Shown here: in pieces, positions 36,047-45,437 of the stretch
Position numbering within the stretch: position 1 is the first letter of the stretch
Layout: each line of letters starts with the position of its first letter
Source of the DNA: an uncultured Spirochaetia bacterium
Lineage (GTDB): Bacteria; Spirochaetota; Spirochaetia; SZUA-6; Bin103
Reading direction: 5' to 3'
DNA: 64,000 bases
NCBI GenBank assembly: GCA_958296075.1
Contig: CATQHW010000003.1
Location: forward strand, 124,001-188,000
Notes under the pieces: model-generated
The model's input: the letters and a program-made list of their open reading frames with translations, nothing else
What the model was told of the DNA's origin: nothing
Databases searched by the model: none
Translations under genes and position numbers: made by a program

Positions 36047-38626
36047 TCAGACCCGCACCTGTTTGTCGCCGCCCACCTTCGCGTTGTCGCGCACCCGCGC
36101 GTTGCCGAATACCACCGCGTTGCCGAATACCACCGCGTTGCCGAATACCACCGCGTTGCCGGACACCATCGCGTCGCCGGACACCGCCGCGTCGCCGGAC
36201 ACCTTGGCGTTGTCGGACAACGCCGCGGAGCCGAACACCTCCGCGTTGTCGGACACCGCCGCGGAGCCGAACACCTCCGCGTTGTCGGACACCGCCGCGT
36301 TGCCGGACACCATCGCGTCGCCGTACACCTTGGCGTTGCCGGACACCTCCGCGGAGCCGAACACCGCCGCGGAGCCGAACACCGCCGCGTCGCCGAACAC
36401 CTTGGCGTTGTCGGACACCTTGGCGTTGTCGGACACCTCCGCGGAGCCGAACACCGCCGCGTCGCCGAACACCGCCGCGTCGCCGAACACCTGCGCGTTG
36501 TCGGACACCGCCGCGTTGCCGGACACCTGCGCGTCGCCGTACACCTTGGCGTTGCCGGACACCACCGCGTCGAGCACCTGCGCGTTGCCGGACACCGCCG
36601 CGTCGCCGGACACCATCGCGTTGCCGAACACCACCGCGTAGCCGGACACCACCGCGTAGCCGGACACCTTGGCGTCGTAAACCTTAGCGTTGTCCAACAC
36701 CTTAGCGTTGTCCAACACCTGCGCGTTGCCGGACACCATCGCGTCGCCGTACACCTCGGCGTCGCCGGACACTACCGCTTTGTCCTTTAACTCGGCCCCT
36801 CCGCGCACCTTGGCTTTGTCCATTACAGACGCCGAATCGGATACCCGCGCATGGTCCTCAACCCGCGCAGTGCCGCCAACCTTCGCATCGCCGGACACCT
36901 TTGCGATGTCACACACTACCGCGCCTTCCGAGATCTTCGCACGGCCGGACACCTGCGCGTTACCGTATACCTCTGCGCGCCCCTTCACCCGCGCGCTTTC
37001 CCTGATCCGTGCGTGGTCCGACACTACGGCATTTCCAAACACCTGCGCGTCCCGGCCTACGTACACGCTGTCCATTACCGTCGCCGTGTCCGCTACCCAC
37101 CCGCCGCCGTTCGGATGGCGATGCGCAGCGACGACTCCCTTAACGTCGCCGAAGTCATGCCGCGACTCCTGAGAATACCGTGACTCACCCATGTTCGTCT
37201 TCCCTCCTCCTCCTGCGCTTCGCCCGGCGCCTGCTGGCAAGCCTACCGATGCCATGAAGTTCCGTGTGCAGCCCACGAATATATCTTGCAAAGATCGCGC
37301 GGCAAACTCAGCCTTCTTGTGATGCTCGATCTCCTCATCGATTTCATTCGCATGACCTTCGAGATCTCGCCCGGTTCTGTCGTCCGTACCCTGCGCTATG
37401 CTCAATCTAATCAATAGCCCTTTGACATCGACCAATCGCTTAATCTCACGCCTGTGGTAGTGGCTGTAGCCCTCGAACACCTCTTTCGCTATTCCATCCA
37501 TTGCCATCATCTGCGGTGCGCGATCGATCATCTCGAGAAACGTCTCAAAATCGCGGCCTGTATGCTGGTACCACTCGTTACGGTGCGCACTGTACAGACC
37601 GATTCCGAAACACGGAATGTGGTGCTTCTTGACCACCGCTTCCACCGAACTCAATATCGCCTCCCGATCAGACGGCTTCTTGTCGGCCTTATTCAACACG
37701 AGGTAGATCGAAGCCTCACGCGGTCCTGGCGTATCCGATTCACTACCGTTTCGCTCGTTGTTCGCACGCCGTTCCACATAGCGTCGCATGAAGTGAATGT
37801 CTGCTTGCGGCAGAGTACCTTTCTCGCAATCGACCACCCAAATCAGAAATCGAGACGCCAACACCTCGCGTGTAGCGACTTCTTCGTCCTCCACCATACC
37901 GGCGCTGCTGTTCGTATAGCCGGGAGTGTCGATAAACGCGACGTTATGCTTGTTCAGGTGCGGCGTCAAGATCGACACGCGATCCACGATCGGCTTCAAC
38001 GGCAGGCTCTTACGTACAAGCCCATCTACCTTGCCGAAGTCATGGGTCATCTCTCGTAACTTCGGCGCGTCTATTTCAATGCTTCCACCATTGCCGTTGA
38101 ACACCCTGATGGTCATTTCCTCGGAATGAGACACATAGGTGGGAATCGCGGTCGTCGGGGTAATCGACGTGGGCAGTATGTCATCGTCAACGCTCGATGA
38201 TCGCGGATTCACCAGACGATTCAGAAGGCTCGACTTCCCGCTGCTGAATCCCCCCGCTATCGTGCAGATACTCCTGCGCGCCAAGTGCCGTGCCAACGTG
38301 ATTTGGCGCATCCACTCAGCAACATTCTGCAATCTGGCATAGGCGTCCGCTTCGCCGGGAAAATTGTCTCCGCGGGCAAAACCTCGGTAGTCGTTATCGA
38401 GAAGTCCTTCGAAGTCACGGCAATGGCCGTTGCTCACGTGATCTTCCGGCGCAGCGACCATAACGTCGCTTATCAACTCAACTACCCCCCGCGTCCTATC
38501 GAGCGCGCCCCACAATACCTCAACCGCCGCTGCTCGGGTCTCGTCGTCGGCCGCGGCATTCCGCAAGTGATCGCGGGCCGTCGTGGGCGTCATCGCCCGG
38601 CCGGCGGCCCTGGCTCTCTTGGCCAT
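36047..38626 (-). CDS. Dynamin-like GTPase fused to a hexapeptide-repeat beta-helix
   Basis: An 859-residue protein. Residues about 110-420 are a dynamin-family GTPase: G1 GGFSSGKSS (125-133), G3 DTPGY (233-237), G4 NKAD (312-315), preceded by a helical region. A helical middle (about 380-490) follows. From Trp510 to the end, about 58 six-residue repeats of the type K/A-V-S/F-G/D-N/D-A form a predicted left-handed beta-helix of roughly 19 coils. Two repeats have five residues. The start ATG 38626 has an AAGGAG site 5 bases upstream. It is the last gene of a three-dynamin operon. This domain pairing is not one I recognise. Confidence 0.9.
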   Translation of the reverse strand: MAKRARAAGRAMTPTTARDHLRNAAADDETRAAAVEVLWGALDRTRGVVELISDVMVAAPEDHVSNGHCRDFEGLLDNDYRGFARGDNFPGEADAYARLQNVAEWMRQITLARHLARRSICTIAGGFSSGKSSLLNRLVNPRSSSVDDDILPTSITPTTAIPTYVSHSEEMTIRVFNGNGGSIEIDAPKLREMTHDFGKVDGLVRKSLPLKPIVDRVSILTPHLNKHNVAFIDTPGYTNSSAGMVEDEEVATREVLASRFLIWVVDCEKGTLPQADIHFMRRYVERRANNERNGSESDTPGPREASIYLVLNKADKKPSDREAILSSVEAVVKKHHIPCFGIGLYSAHRNEWYQHTGRDFETFLEMIDRAPQMMAMDGIAKEVFEGYSHYHRREIKRLVDVKGLLIRLSIAQGTDDRTGRDLEGHANEIDEEIEHHKKAEFAARSLQDIFVGCTRNFMASVGLPAGAGRSAGGGGKTNMGESRYSQESRHDFGDVKGVVAAHRHPNGGGWVADTATVMDSVYVGRDAQVFGNAVVSDHARIRESARVKGRAEVYGNAQVSGRAKISEGAVVCDIAKVSGDAKVGGTARVEDHARVSDSASVMDKAKVRGGAELKDKAVVSGDAEVYGDAMVSGNAQVLDNAKVLDNAKVYDAKVSGYAVVSGYAVVFGNAMVSGDAAVSGNAQVLDAVVSGNAKVYGDAQVSGNAAVSDNAQVFGDAAVFGDAAVFGSAEVSDNAKVSDNAKVFGDAAVFGSAAVFGSAEVSGNAKVYGDAMVSGNAAVSDNAEVFGSAAVSDNAEVFGSAALSDNAKVSGDAAVSGDAMVSGNAVVFGNAVVFGNAVVFGNARVRDNAKVGGDKQVRV
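36050..37099 (-). repeat. Hexapeptide-coding repeat array (18-bp unit)
   Basis: The coding DNA of the beta-helix domain is an array of 18-base units. On the + strand, blocks such as gcgttgccgaataccacc recur head to tail, with three consecutive identical copies from 36110 to 36163. Copies near the protein end are nearly identical in DNA, while those near residue 510 have diverged, suggesting recent expansion at the 3' end. The array is prone to slippage in length. Confidence 0.9.
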
Positions 38627-38644
38627 GGATTCTCCTTCGTCGGT

Positions 38645-40846
38645 TTACGATTTAGGCCGCGGCCCGTGTCGCTGAAGATCGGCGATCGCCTGTTGGTATC
38701 GCTGAAGCTTGAGCTCGCGTTCGGCGATATCCTGCCCAAGGCGGTCGTAATACCTCTTTATATCTTGTGTTGCTACGGGAACCAACTCCGATTCCGCATT
38801 CGTGATCGTCCCATCGACGATTCCTAGTGTGTTGTTCAGGCGCTTGAAGCCATAATCGCTAAGAGCGTTCAAATACTCTCTCGCCTGCGACTCTTTGCTG
38901 TCCGTACTACCTTGCAACACAATCCGTTCGGGAATACCTTCGGTCGTTTTGGTCTCAATATCAGCTCGTGCCTGCTCGGCTACCTTTTCGACAGCCCTGC
39001 TGAGCACATCTCCGACGGACCGTCGCACATTGCCCGCGATGTCATTTTTCAAGGCATTGGCCGCAGCTGTTCGCACCGCCTTTTTAGCGCTTGTTCGAAA
39101 ATCAGAGTCAAACATCTTCTCCAACTGTTCATGAATGGTCATATCTATCCCGTCGTGAGCCTGATCGAAAGTAGAATGCAACGAAGTCTCATCGATAACC
39201 TTTCTTTCGTAAGACACTGATTCATATTGATCTTCCCTAGAAAGAAACCGAAAGAACGCGCCAAGCCCTAGAAATCCTGCGCTCTTCTTCTCGCCACGTC
39301 GGTACTCGGTCTTCGTACTAACTGCGCCGTCTAACTCGCTCCGCTGTTCTTTCATTTCCTTCAGGAACTCTTTCCGAGTTTCTCTTATCCCGTCTGTTTG
39401 TCTCTTGAGTAACATCGACCATGTATCGATGATCGCATCCGTTATCTCTTCTATCGCGGCTGAAGCGGCCGTTCTCTGAATCTTCAGTTGTTCGACCTCT
39501 CCAGTTCTGAGTTCGTCCCGATAATTTTTCAGTTCATCGATCAAGGTGGAGATACCGCCTCCGATCTCAGCTCGTTTCGCTCCCAGGTACTTTCGCACCT
39601 TGTTCCGCTTTATTTCGTCCTTTTTGTTCTGGATATCGCGGATGCGATCGTCGACGTCTTCTTTTCGTCCTACCTGTTTTAAGAGATTATACGCGGTATC
39701 CTCATTTATCAGGTGGTTCTCCGGACTATCCAACCAGTCAGGATACGAACGACGCAGCATGTCGAACGCGTCGCGTTCCGCAGTGCTCCATCGGCCGGCG
39801 TCCCGCTTGACGCCCAACACTGCGCACATTGCCGAGACGAAAATTACGTCCTTTTCGTCTTTGAGAAGAGGACCCTCGTCGCCTCCGCCTGCTCGGAACT
39901 TCGTAGCTGCGTGCTCTCTGAGCTTCTTCGCCAAGTCATCGGCGGCCGTTTTCAGGTCGCGATACGACCGGGCTTCATCGACCAGGGCGCTGTCGAATTT
40001 GCTGCCGATCACTACGCATCGACTGATTCCCTCTTTGGGCAACGTATGGTGAAGTAATTCGACGTCGGAGCTGTCCATGAACTGTCCCGCATAACTGAGC
40101 AACAGGACAGCGTCGCACTTCACCAACAGCTTGCGGGTCGCGGAGACGCGCGATGCAATAGGGTCATTGAGCCCCGGAGTGTCGACGATATCCAGGTAGG
40201 GCATACCCTCGCCACATCGAATCGTAACACTCTTGACCAACGGCGCCAGCCTGCCTTCAGCGCTGACAAGGTCATGAAGCTCCCGATTCAGATTGTCCAC
40301 CGATGCGGATCGGAGGTCGCGATCCGTATGATCGGTGATTGAGACACCACGCTCGTCGGCCATCTCCTTGAGCTCATGAGAGGCTCGGAGAAACTCGTCC
40401 AGATTTCGTCCAGACGCTTTCTGTCGCTGGTACTCGGCGGCATGCTTCGTTATTTCCCGCCACTCTTCCGCGGTGTAATACTCGACTTCGATCTCTGCTT
40501 GACCGGCACCGAGATCTTCGCTGTGGACGATATGGGTCAAGGACGCCGTCATCGGGGTAGCGGCCTTCGGGAGCACCTCCCGGCCGTCGAACAGCAACAG
40601 GTTGAGGAGGCTCGACTTTCCCGCCTTGATCTGTCCCACGATGCCGAGCCGCAACAGGCGGTCTTCTTGCAGCATGGCCGGCAACTCGCCAGCCACCTCC
40701 TGCGTGGTCTTCCGAATCGACACTACCGCGGGATAGTCCGCGTCCTTAATTATATCGCGGTACTCGTCGCACGTACGCACCACGGCAGAAAGATCCGCGA
40801 CCAGCCGGTCGCCTTCCGCCTCATAGTCGATCGTCCCGTCGCGCAT
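38645..40846 (-). CDS. Dynamin-family GTPase
   Basis: A 733-residue dynamin-like protein. G1 is GQIKAGKSS (71-79), G3 is DTPGL (222-226) and the G4 position reads GSKFD (Ser in place of Asn in the NKxD box). Long helices with coiled-coil character follow (about 375-480 and 580-730), as in bacterial dynamin-like proteins of the YjdA/LeoA type. The TTG at 40852 is also possible, but ATG 40846 has GGAGG at a proper distance. It starts 2 bases after the upstream gene ends. G+C is visibly lower than flanking genes. Confidence 0.9.
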   Translation of the reverse strand: MRDGTIDYEAEGDRLVADLSAVVRTCDEYRDIIKDADYPAVVSIRKTTQEVAGELPAMLQEDRLLRLGIVGQIKAGKSSLLNLLLFDGREVLPKAATPMTASLTHIVHSEDLGAGQAEIEVEYYTAEEWREITKHAAEYQRQKASGRNLDEFLRASHELKEMADERGVSITDHTDRDLRSASVDNLNRELHDLVSAEGRLAPLVKSVTIRCGEGMPYLDIVDTPGLNDPIASRVSATRKLLVKCDAVLLLSYAGQFMDSSDVELLHHTLPKEGISRCVVIGSKFDSALVDEARSYRDLKTAADDLAKKLREHAATKFRAGGGDEGPLLKDEKDVIFVSAMCAVLGVKRDAGRWSTAERDAFDMLRRSYPDWLDSPENHLINEDTAYNLLKQVGRKEDVDDRIRDIQNKKDEIKRNKVRKYLGAKRAEIGGGISTLIDELKNYRDELRTGEVEQLKIQRTAASAAIEEITDAIIDTWSMLLKRQTDGIRETRKEFLKEMKEQRSELDGAVSTKTEYRRGEKKSAGFLGLGAFFRFLSREDQYESVSYERKVIDETSLHSTFDQAHDGIDMTIHEQLEKMFDSDFRTSAKKAVRTAAANALKNDIAGNVRRSVGDVLSRAVEKVAEQARADIETKTTEGIPERIVLQGSTDSKESQAREYLNALSDYGFKRLNNTLGIVDGTITNAESELVPVATQDIKRYYDRLGQDIAERELKLQRYQQAIADLQRHGPRPKS

Positions 40847-40848
40847 GG

Positions 40849-42639
40849 TCAAATCTCCTCCACCGGTTTTCGCGCCTCGCTCAATTGCGAGATGGCGGCG
40901 CGCAGTTGTTCCTTGCGCTGCTCCTTGTCGCGCTTTTGTTCCTCGATCTCGCCGCGACTCTGGTCGATGGCGGCCGTTATCCGCTCATTCCGTTCCTGCA
41001 CCTGTTCTTGATGCCGGGCGATCAGGTCCTTCGTAGCAGACTCGAAATCGCCGGCGACGCGCTCGCGCAACTCGGACGCGATCCTGGGAGCGACCACACT
41101 CGAAATCTGCGACTGCATCTGCTCCCGCTGCTCTTGCATCCGTTGCTGCCGCTCCCCCTCCTCGGCTTTGCGCGACAACCAGTTGAATATCACGGGCAAC
41201 GCGATGATAACGACTTCCAGCCAGGGCGCCACGATGCTGGTGGCGGCCGCCAGGGTCCCGGTGACGGCGGTATAGGCCGTCGTCGCACCAGAGACTTTCT
41301 GTTTCCCCAGATCGAAGGCCCGCGCGCTCGCCTCTGCAGCGCCGCGCACGCGGCCTGCGAGGTCGGGCAACAATTCGACAACGGCCGCATCCTCACCCGC
41401 GCGCAGGAACTGCTGGTGGTGGGCGTCGAGGCCGGCCAAGTCGGCGCTGTACCGATCGTTGATCCGCTCGAGGGTCGCCTGCAGCTCCTTGCCCGTCACC
41501 CGGTTCAGAGTCCGCCGCACCAGTTCGTTGATCTCATGGTCGACCGCCTGTTGGCCACCGCTCTGGCTTGTCTGCGCCAGCGATGCCGCTTGGTCGCGAA
41601 TGGCGTCCCGCACGCTGCGCACGATGCGTTCCACCGCTTGCTCGGAATAGCGATTGCGCACTTCTTTCTCATCATCGCGTAATCTCGCCTCCAACGCCTG
41701 CGTCTCTTCCTCGCGCTTGGCAACGAACCGTTCACGTTCCGCCGAGGACACGTTCAGATCGCTGTAACGAGTGTGCAGACTGCCGATCGTATCGTCGAAC
41801 AGCTCCAAGATCGGCTTACGCCATAAGTTGCGCAGAGGACGGTCGAAATCGACATCGTCGATGACCTTCCGCAATGCCGCGATATCCGGGACACGAGCCG
41901 ACACCGGGCTTACCTCCACGTACTTTCCCAGGCCCTGACGCACCTGCTGCTTGATGTGCGCGACGATATCGGAGACCGCATCCTTCTTCTTGTCGATCTT
42001 GTTGACCAGAACGACGAAATCTACCTCCTGCTGGAAGAACTCGCGCAGTTGATCGACCTCCGTGGCGCGCAGGGCGCCGTGCTCGACGTCCACCACCAGA
42101 ATGAAGTAGCTGCCCAACGGCAGATAGCGCTGGATCGCCGCGTTGTGGGTGCGCAGGCCGGAATCGAGTCCCGGCATGTCGACCAGCACTTTCCAGTCTT
42201 GATTCCCGTGCCCTACCCCGCCGGTAGCGTGTACGGTAGCCTTCGCGTACTCCGCCTCGGATTCCCCGGTCGACAGCGCCTGCTTCTCGACCCGCTGGAA
42301 CTCTGCCAGATCGATTCGCCGCAGCCGGCGATCGTCCTTGCCGTACAGCTCGACGCCCTCCGCATCAGCGGAGTCAGTGAGGTGAATTTCGGTCGCCAAC
42401 GCGGTCTGCGGCACGATGTCGGTCGGCAGACCCGCCCCTTCCGGTCGTCCGAGCCAAGCGTTCACCAGCGACGTCTTGCCGGCGTTGAAGGATCCCACGA
42501 GCGGAATCAGGACTCGAAAATCGGCAACCTTCGCCCGATAGTCCTTCGCCCGCCCGATGAACTCTTTATCCGCTTCGATTTCCTGAGAGACTTCTCCGAG
42601 GCGATCGATCGCCTTCAAGAAGGTGTCTTGGATTCCCAT
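40849..42639 (-). CDS. Dynamin-family GTPase with a membrane segment
   Basis: A 596-residue dynamin-like GTPase, the first gene of the operon. G1 is GSFNAGKTS (49-57), G3 is DMPGL (154-158) and G4 is NKID (213-216). A coiled-coil stalk (about 300-445) follows, then a hydrophobic stretch (about 452-487; the AVTGTLAAATSIVAP and VIIALPVIFNW segments) that could insert in or cross the membrane, then a charged coiled-coil tail. The start ATG 42639 has AGGAGG 9 bases upstream. The arrangement resembles bacterial dynamin-like membrane-remodelling proteins. Its specific function is unknown. Confidence 0.9.
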   Translation of the reverse strand: MGIQDTFLKAIDRLGEVSQEIEADKEFIGRAKDYRAKVADFRVLIPLVGSFNAGKTSLVNAWLGRPEGAGLPTDIVPQTALATEIHLTDSADAEGVELYGKDDRRLRRIDLAEFQRVEKQALSTGESEAEYAKATVHATGGVGHGNQDWKVLVDMPGLDSGLRTHNAAIQRYLPLGSYFILVVDVEHGALRATEVDQLREFFQQEVDFVVLVNKIDKKKDAVSDIVAHIKQQVRQGLGKYVEVSPVSARVPDIAALRKVIDDVDFDRPLRNLWRKPILELFDDTIGSLHTRYSDLNVSSAERERFVAKREEETQALEARLRDDEKEVRNRYSEQAVERIVRSVRDAIRDQAASLAQTSQSGGQQAVDHEINELVRRTLNRVTGKELQATLERINDRYSADLAGLDAHHQQFLRAGEDAAVVELLPDLAGRVRGAAEASARAFDLGKQKVSGATTAYTAVTGTLAAATSIVAPWLEVVIIALPVIFNWLSRKAEEGERQQRMQEQREQMQSQISSVVAPRIASELRERVAGDFESATKDLIARHQEQVQERNERITAAIDQSRGEIEEQKRDKEQRKEQLRAAISQLSEARKPVEEI

Positions 42640-42863
42640 TGTGCACTGCCTCCTGTCGATTGTGTGTCGGTCCTTCTAGCGATGGTTCATGTCGTCGTCG
42701 CCGCCGTAGTCCTCAGCTCGCAGAGCGTCGCGCTCCTCCGAGGCCGTAGCTCGGTGTTACTTATACCGCGAGCCCGGGCGGACCGTCTTTGGCATGTCAC
42801 TTGCCCAATCCAGGTGTCAAGAAGGTCGCCTTCTCCAGTACGAATATACTACGATCCAGCGAC

Positions 42864-43322
42864 TCACACTTCACCGTATGCCGCTCCATGGTGCGCGCCC
42901 AGGGTCGCGCACATCTCGCTCAGGCGCCGGCGCAGACCGGCGGGCTGTTCGATGGTGACGGCGGTTCCCCAGGCCACCAGGTGCCGGCACATCTCTTCGA
43001 TCCCGCCGGCCGCAAAACGGACCGTGATCGAGTCGTCGTCGTTGCGTTCCATGGTCTGGTCGGCGTGGAACACGAACTCGGCCGCGTCCTCGGCCACGCG
43101 CGCAGCGAAGCGCAGCACCACCGCCACCGGCTCTTCCTGAAAGGTCCCGAACGAGCGCCGGGCGAAGCGGTCCAGATCGAACGCCGGATCGCGCTTGAAC
43201 GGATCGCCGGTGATCTCGGCCGCGCTCATGCGCGACAGACGCCACAGCCGCATCTGAGCCTCCCGTGCGACCCTGCCGGCCAGGAACGCGCGGTTGCCGT
43301 AGATCACGCCGTAGGGCTCGAC
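42864..43322 (-). pseudogene. WYL-domain regulator, C-terminal remnant
   Basis: A 152-codon stretch matching the C-terminal half of a WYL-type regulator (VEPYGVIYGNRAFLAGRV, RLSRMSAAEIT, then GGIEEMCRHLVAWGT). The N-terminal helix-turn-helix and the first part of the WYL domain are absent. It fuses straight into the 3' end of a truncated LplB-type permease gene in another frame, so the upstream piece was lost in a deletion near 43320. It may no longer be expressed as a regulator. Confidence 0.75.
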
Positions 43323-44156
43323 TCGCCGCCGGCGCGTTGGCCCGGCGCGCGCCGCGTAGTCAGCAGCACCAGGATGGTCGGCAGAATCGCCGGCAGCGTC
43401 ACGCGCCAGATCTTCTGGAAGCGTCCGGCCCCGTCGATGTCGGCCGATTCGTACAGCTCCGGGTTGATGCCGGTTATCGCCGCCAGATACAGGATCGACC
43501 CCCAGCCCAGGTTCTGCCAGATGCCGGAGATCACGTACAGCGGCCGGAACGCCTCCGGATCGGCCAGGATGACCGGCGCTTCGCCGGTCACGTCGGCGAT
43601 GACCCGCGTGAGCAGACCTTCGAAGTTGACGAGTTGAAACATCAGGCCGACGATCACCACCTGCGACACGAAGTGCGGCAGGTAGGTGAACGACTGCATC
43701 CAGCTCTTGAACTTGGCGTTCGCCAGCTCGTTGAGCAGGATCGCGAAGACGATCGGCGCCGGGAACCCGTAGACGAGCTGTTGGAACCCGAGCAGCACGG
43801 TGTTGCGGATCAGGCGCAGGGTGTTCGGGTCGGTGACGAACTGCTCGAAATACTTGAGTCCCACCCAGTCGCCGCCGAAGAAGCCGTCGATCGGGCTGAA
43901 CCTCCGGAAGGCGAACGAGATGCCCCAGATCGGTATGTAGTGGAATATCGCCAGCCACAGCAGCGCGGCGCCGAGCATGGCGTGGCGCGCCGGAAAGCGG
44001 CGGATCAGGTCGATATTGTCGGCAAAGCGTGACCCCAGCGTGCGCGGCTCGGCCGCGCGCCGGCGGAGCGCGGAATCGACCTGCGTGTCGGCGGAGCGCG
44101 GAATCGACCTGCGTGTCGGCGGTTACGCCGGCAGGAGCCGTGGAACCGTCAGCCAT
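43304..44156 (-). pseudogene. LplB-type ABC sugar permease, broken at both ends
   Basis: A carbohydrate ABC permease of the LplB kind (FHYIPIWGISFAFRRF, YLPHFVSQVVIVGLM, ESADIDGAGRFQKIWRVTLPAILPTI). It stops about 15 codons after LPAILPTILVLL, losing the last helices, and runs into the WYL remnant. The N-terminus, from ATG 44156, is in frame with the body only if one copy of a 28-bp tandem duplication (44061-44116) is removed. Thus both a frameshift and a C-terminal truncation disable it. No companion sugar-binding protein or second permease is adjacent. Confidence 0.82.
44061..44116. repeat. 28-bp perfect tandem duplication
   Basis: Two identical 28-base copies (44061-44088 and 44089-44116) lie inside the N-terminal coding region of the LplB-type gene, with the first six bases of a third. 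Twenty-eight is not a multiple of three, so the duplication shifts the reading frame. With one copy removed, ATG 44156 to the codon at 43978 is exactly 50 codons and in frame with the permease body. It appears recent. Confidence 0.93.
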
Positions 44157-44168
44157 CTACTCCGTCCC

Positions 44169-44178
44169 ATGGGGAAGG
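44169..44178. repeat. Target-site duplication, left
   Basis: The ten bases atggggaagg directly flank the left end of the insertion sequence and recur at 45455-45464 on the right. Exact 10-base direct repeats support a transposition event that placed the element here; the empty site can be read by joining the flanks. Confidence 0.93.
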
Positions 44179-44206
44179 CAGGGCAATCGACTGAACAGCA
44201 GCAGCA

Positions 44207-45358
44207 TTACTTGGTGAGGAGCGAGTAGAGGAAGTCCTCATTCCATGCCGCGAGGTGGCGACTGGATCGCATGCTGTGCCTGCCCTTGCCGCGCCGCAGC
44301 AGATTGCTGGCCATATGCTTGATGGTGGCGAAGTTCGCCGGAGCGTGCTGGGTTCGTATGCGGCACTCGTCGTCCCGAAATACCATGTCCATCACCCAGT
44401 GCAGCCCATTCTCAACCCCCCAGTGGCTCCGCACTGCCGTGCCGATCTGTTCCGCGTCGCCCGGCAACGAACTCAGATAGTACCGCGTCTCCTGTTCGAC
44501 CTTGCCCTCGACCAGCAACTCACGCCGGCTCTCCACCTTCGCGATGCTGCGCAGCCCCGGCCAAGCGTGGCTGTCCTGCAGCCACCCGATCTGCTCGGTC
44601 GCTACCACACGCCGCGTCTCCAAGCGCCCGTGGTCTTTCTGGCGGGTGCGATGCTCGCTGACCTCGTGCCCGGCAAAGCCGTCCTGCTGTTCGTCGAACA
44701 GCAACGCCACCGCCTCGTGCAGGGTCCCCTGATTTCCTTTCAGCCCCAACACATAATCCGCTTCCTGGGCAACGATCTGGGCGGCGATGGCACGCTGCGT
44801 GCCCAGCGCATCGAGGGTCAGCACCGCACCGCGGAGCTCCAGCAACTCCAGCAGCTTCGGGATCGCGGTGATCTCGTTGGACTTCTGGTCCACCTTGCGT
44901 TGCCCCAACACCAGTCGCTGGCGTGCACTCCACGCCGAGATCATATGGATCGGCCCCTGCCCGGCGGCGCGGTCGAACGAACGGCGCATGGTCTTGCCGT
45001 CTACCGCCACCACCCCGCGCACCGCGGTCGTGAACCGTTCCACCCAGCCGATGAAACAACTCTGGAACTGCTTGGCGTCCAGCTTGGCGAACACGATCCC
45101 CAGTTGGTCATGCGAAGGGACCCCGTGTTTGAACGGCAAGAAGCGGCGCAGGAATGCCAGCCGCTGCCGGCCGTAGAGGGCGACATCCACCCAGCAATCG
45201 GCGCCGCTGAGCACCGCGCACAGACACAGCAGCAAGATCTCCTCCAACGGATAGAGCACCTTGGCCTGTTGGCGCGGGTCGTCCAGGTCGGTGAAGCTGT
45301 CCAAGAACTCGATGGTGTGCTCGGAATCTGCGGAATCTGCGGATTGAACTGCGTTCAT
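44207..45358 (-). CDS. ISAs1 family transposase
   Basis: A 383-residue DDE transposase with the ISAs1 family N-terminus (TIEFLDSFTDLDDPRQQAKV) and catalytic region. The first D is in VVAVDGKTMRR, the second in AVLTLDALGTQ, and the E in HWGVENGLHWVMDMVF. It is full length with an uninterrupted frame. It covers most of the element and is probably functional. Confidence 0.95.
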   Translation of the reverse strand: MNAVQSADSADSEHTIEFLDSFTDLDDPRQQAKVLYPLEEILLLCLCAVLSGADCWVDVALYGRQRLAFLRRFLPFKHGVPSHDQLGIVFAKLDAKQFQSCFIGWVERFTTAVRGVVAVDGKTMRRSFDRAAGQGPIHMISAWSARQRLVLGQRKVDQKSNEITAIPKLLELLELRGAVLTLDALGTQRAIAAQIVAQEADYVLGLKGNQGTLHEAVALLFDEQQDGFAGHEVSEHRTRQKDHGRLETRRVVATEQIGWLQDSHAWPGLRSIAKVESRRELLVEGKVEQETRYYLSSLPGDAEQIGTAVRSHWGVENGLHWVMDMVFRDDECRIRTQHAPANFATIKHMASNLLRRGKGRHSMRSSRHLAAWNEDFLYSLLTK

Positions 45359-45437
45359 CTGCTTGCCCCTCCCAGAGCCATGCTATTGCTCTATAAGAGA
45401 ATACCAATCAGACCACGCTTGTCATCCCCCCAAAAAA

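Noticed and set aside
36050..37099. CRISPR array as explanation for the regular repeats
   Set aside because: Repeats are 18 bp without spacers and encode hexapeptides in frame with a GTPase gene.
42792..42820. A TTGACA-like -35 box upstream of the dynamin operon
   Set aside because: The minus-strand TTGACA at 42820-42815 has no acceptable -10 at 16-18 bases, so no promoter is called.
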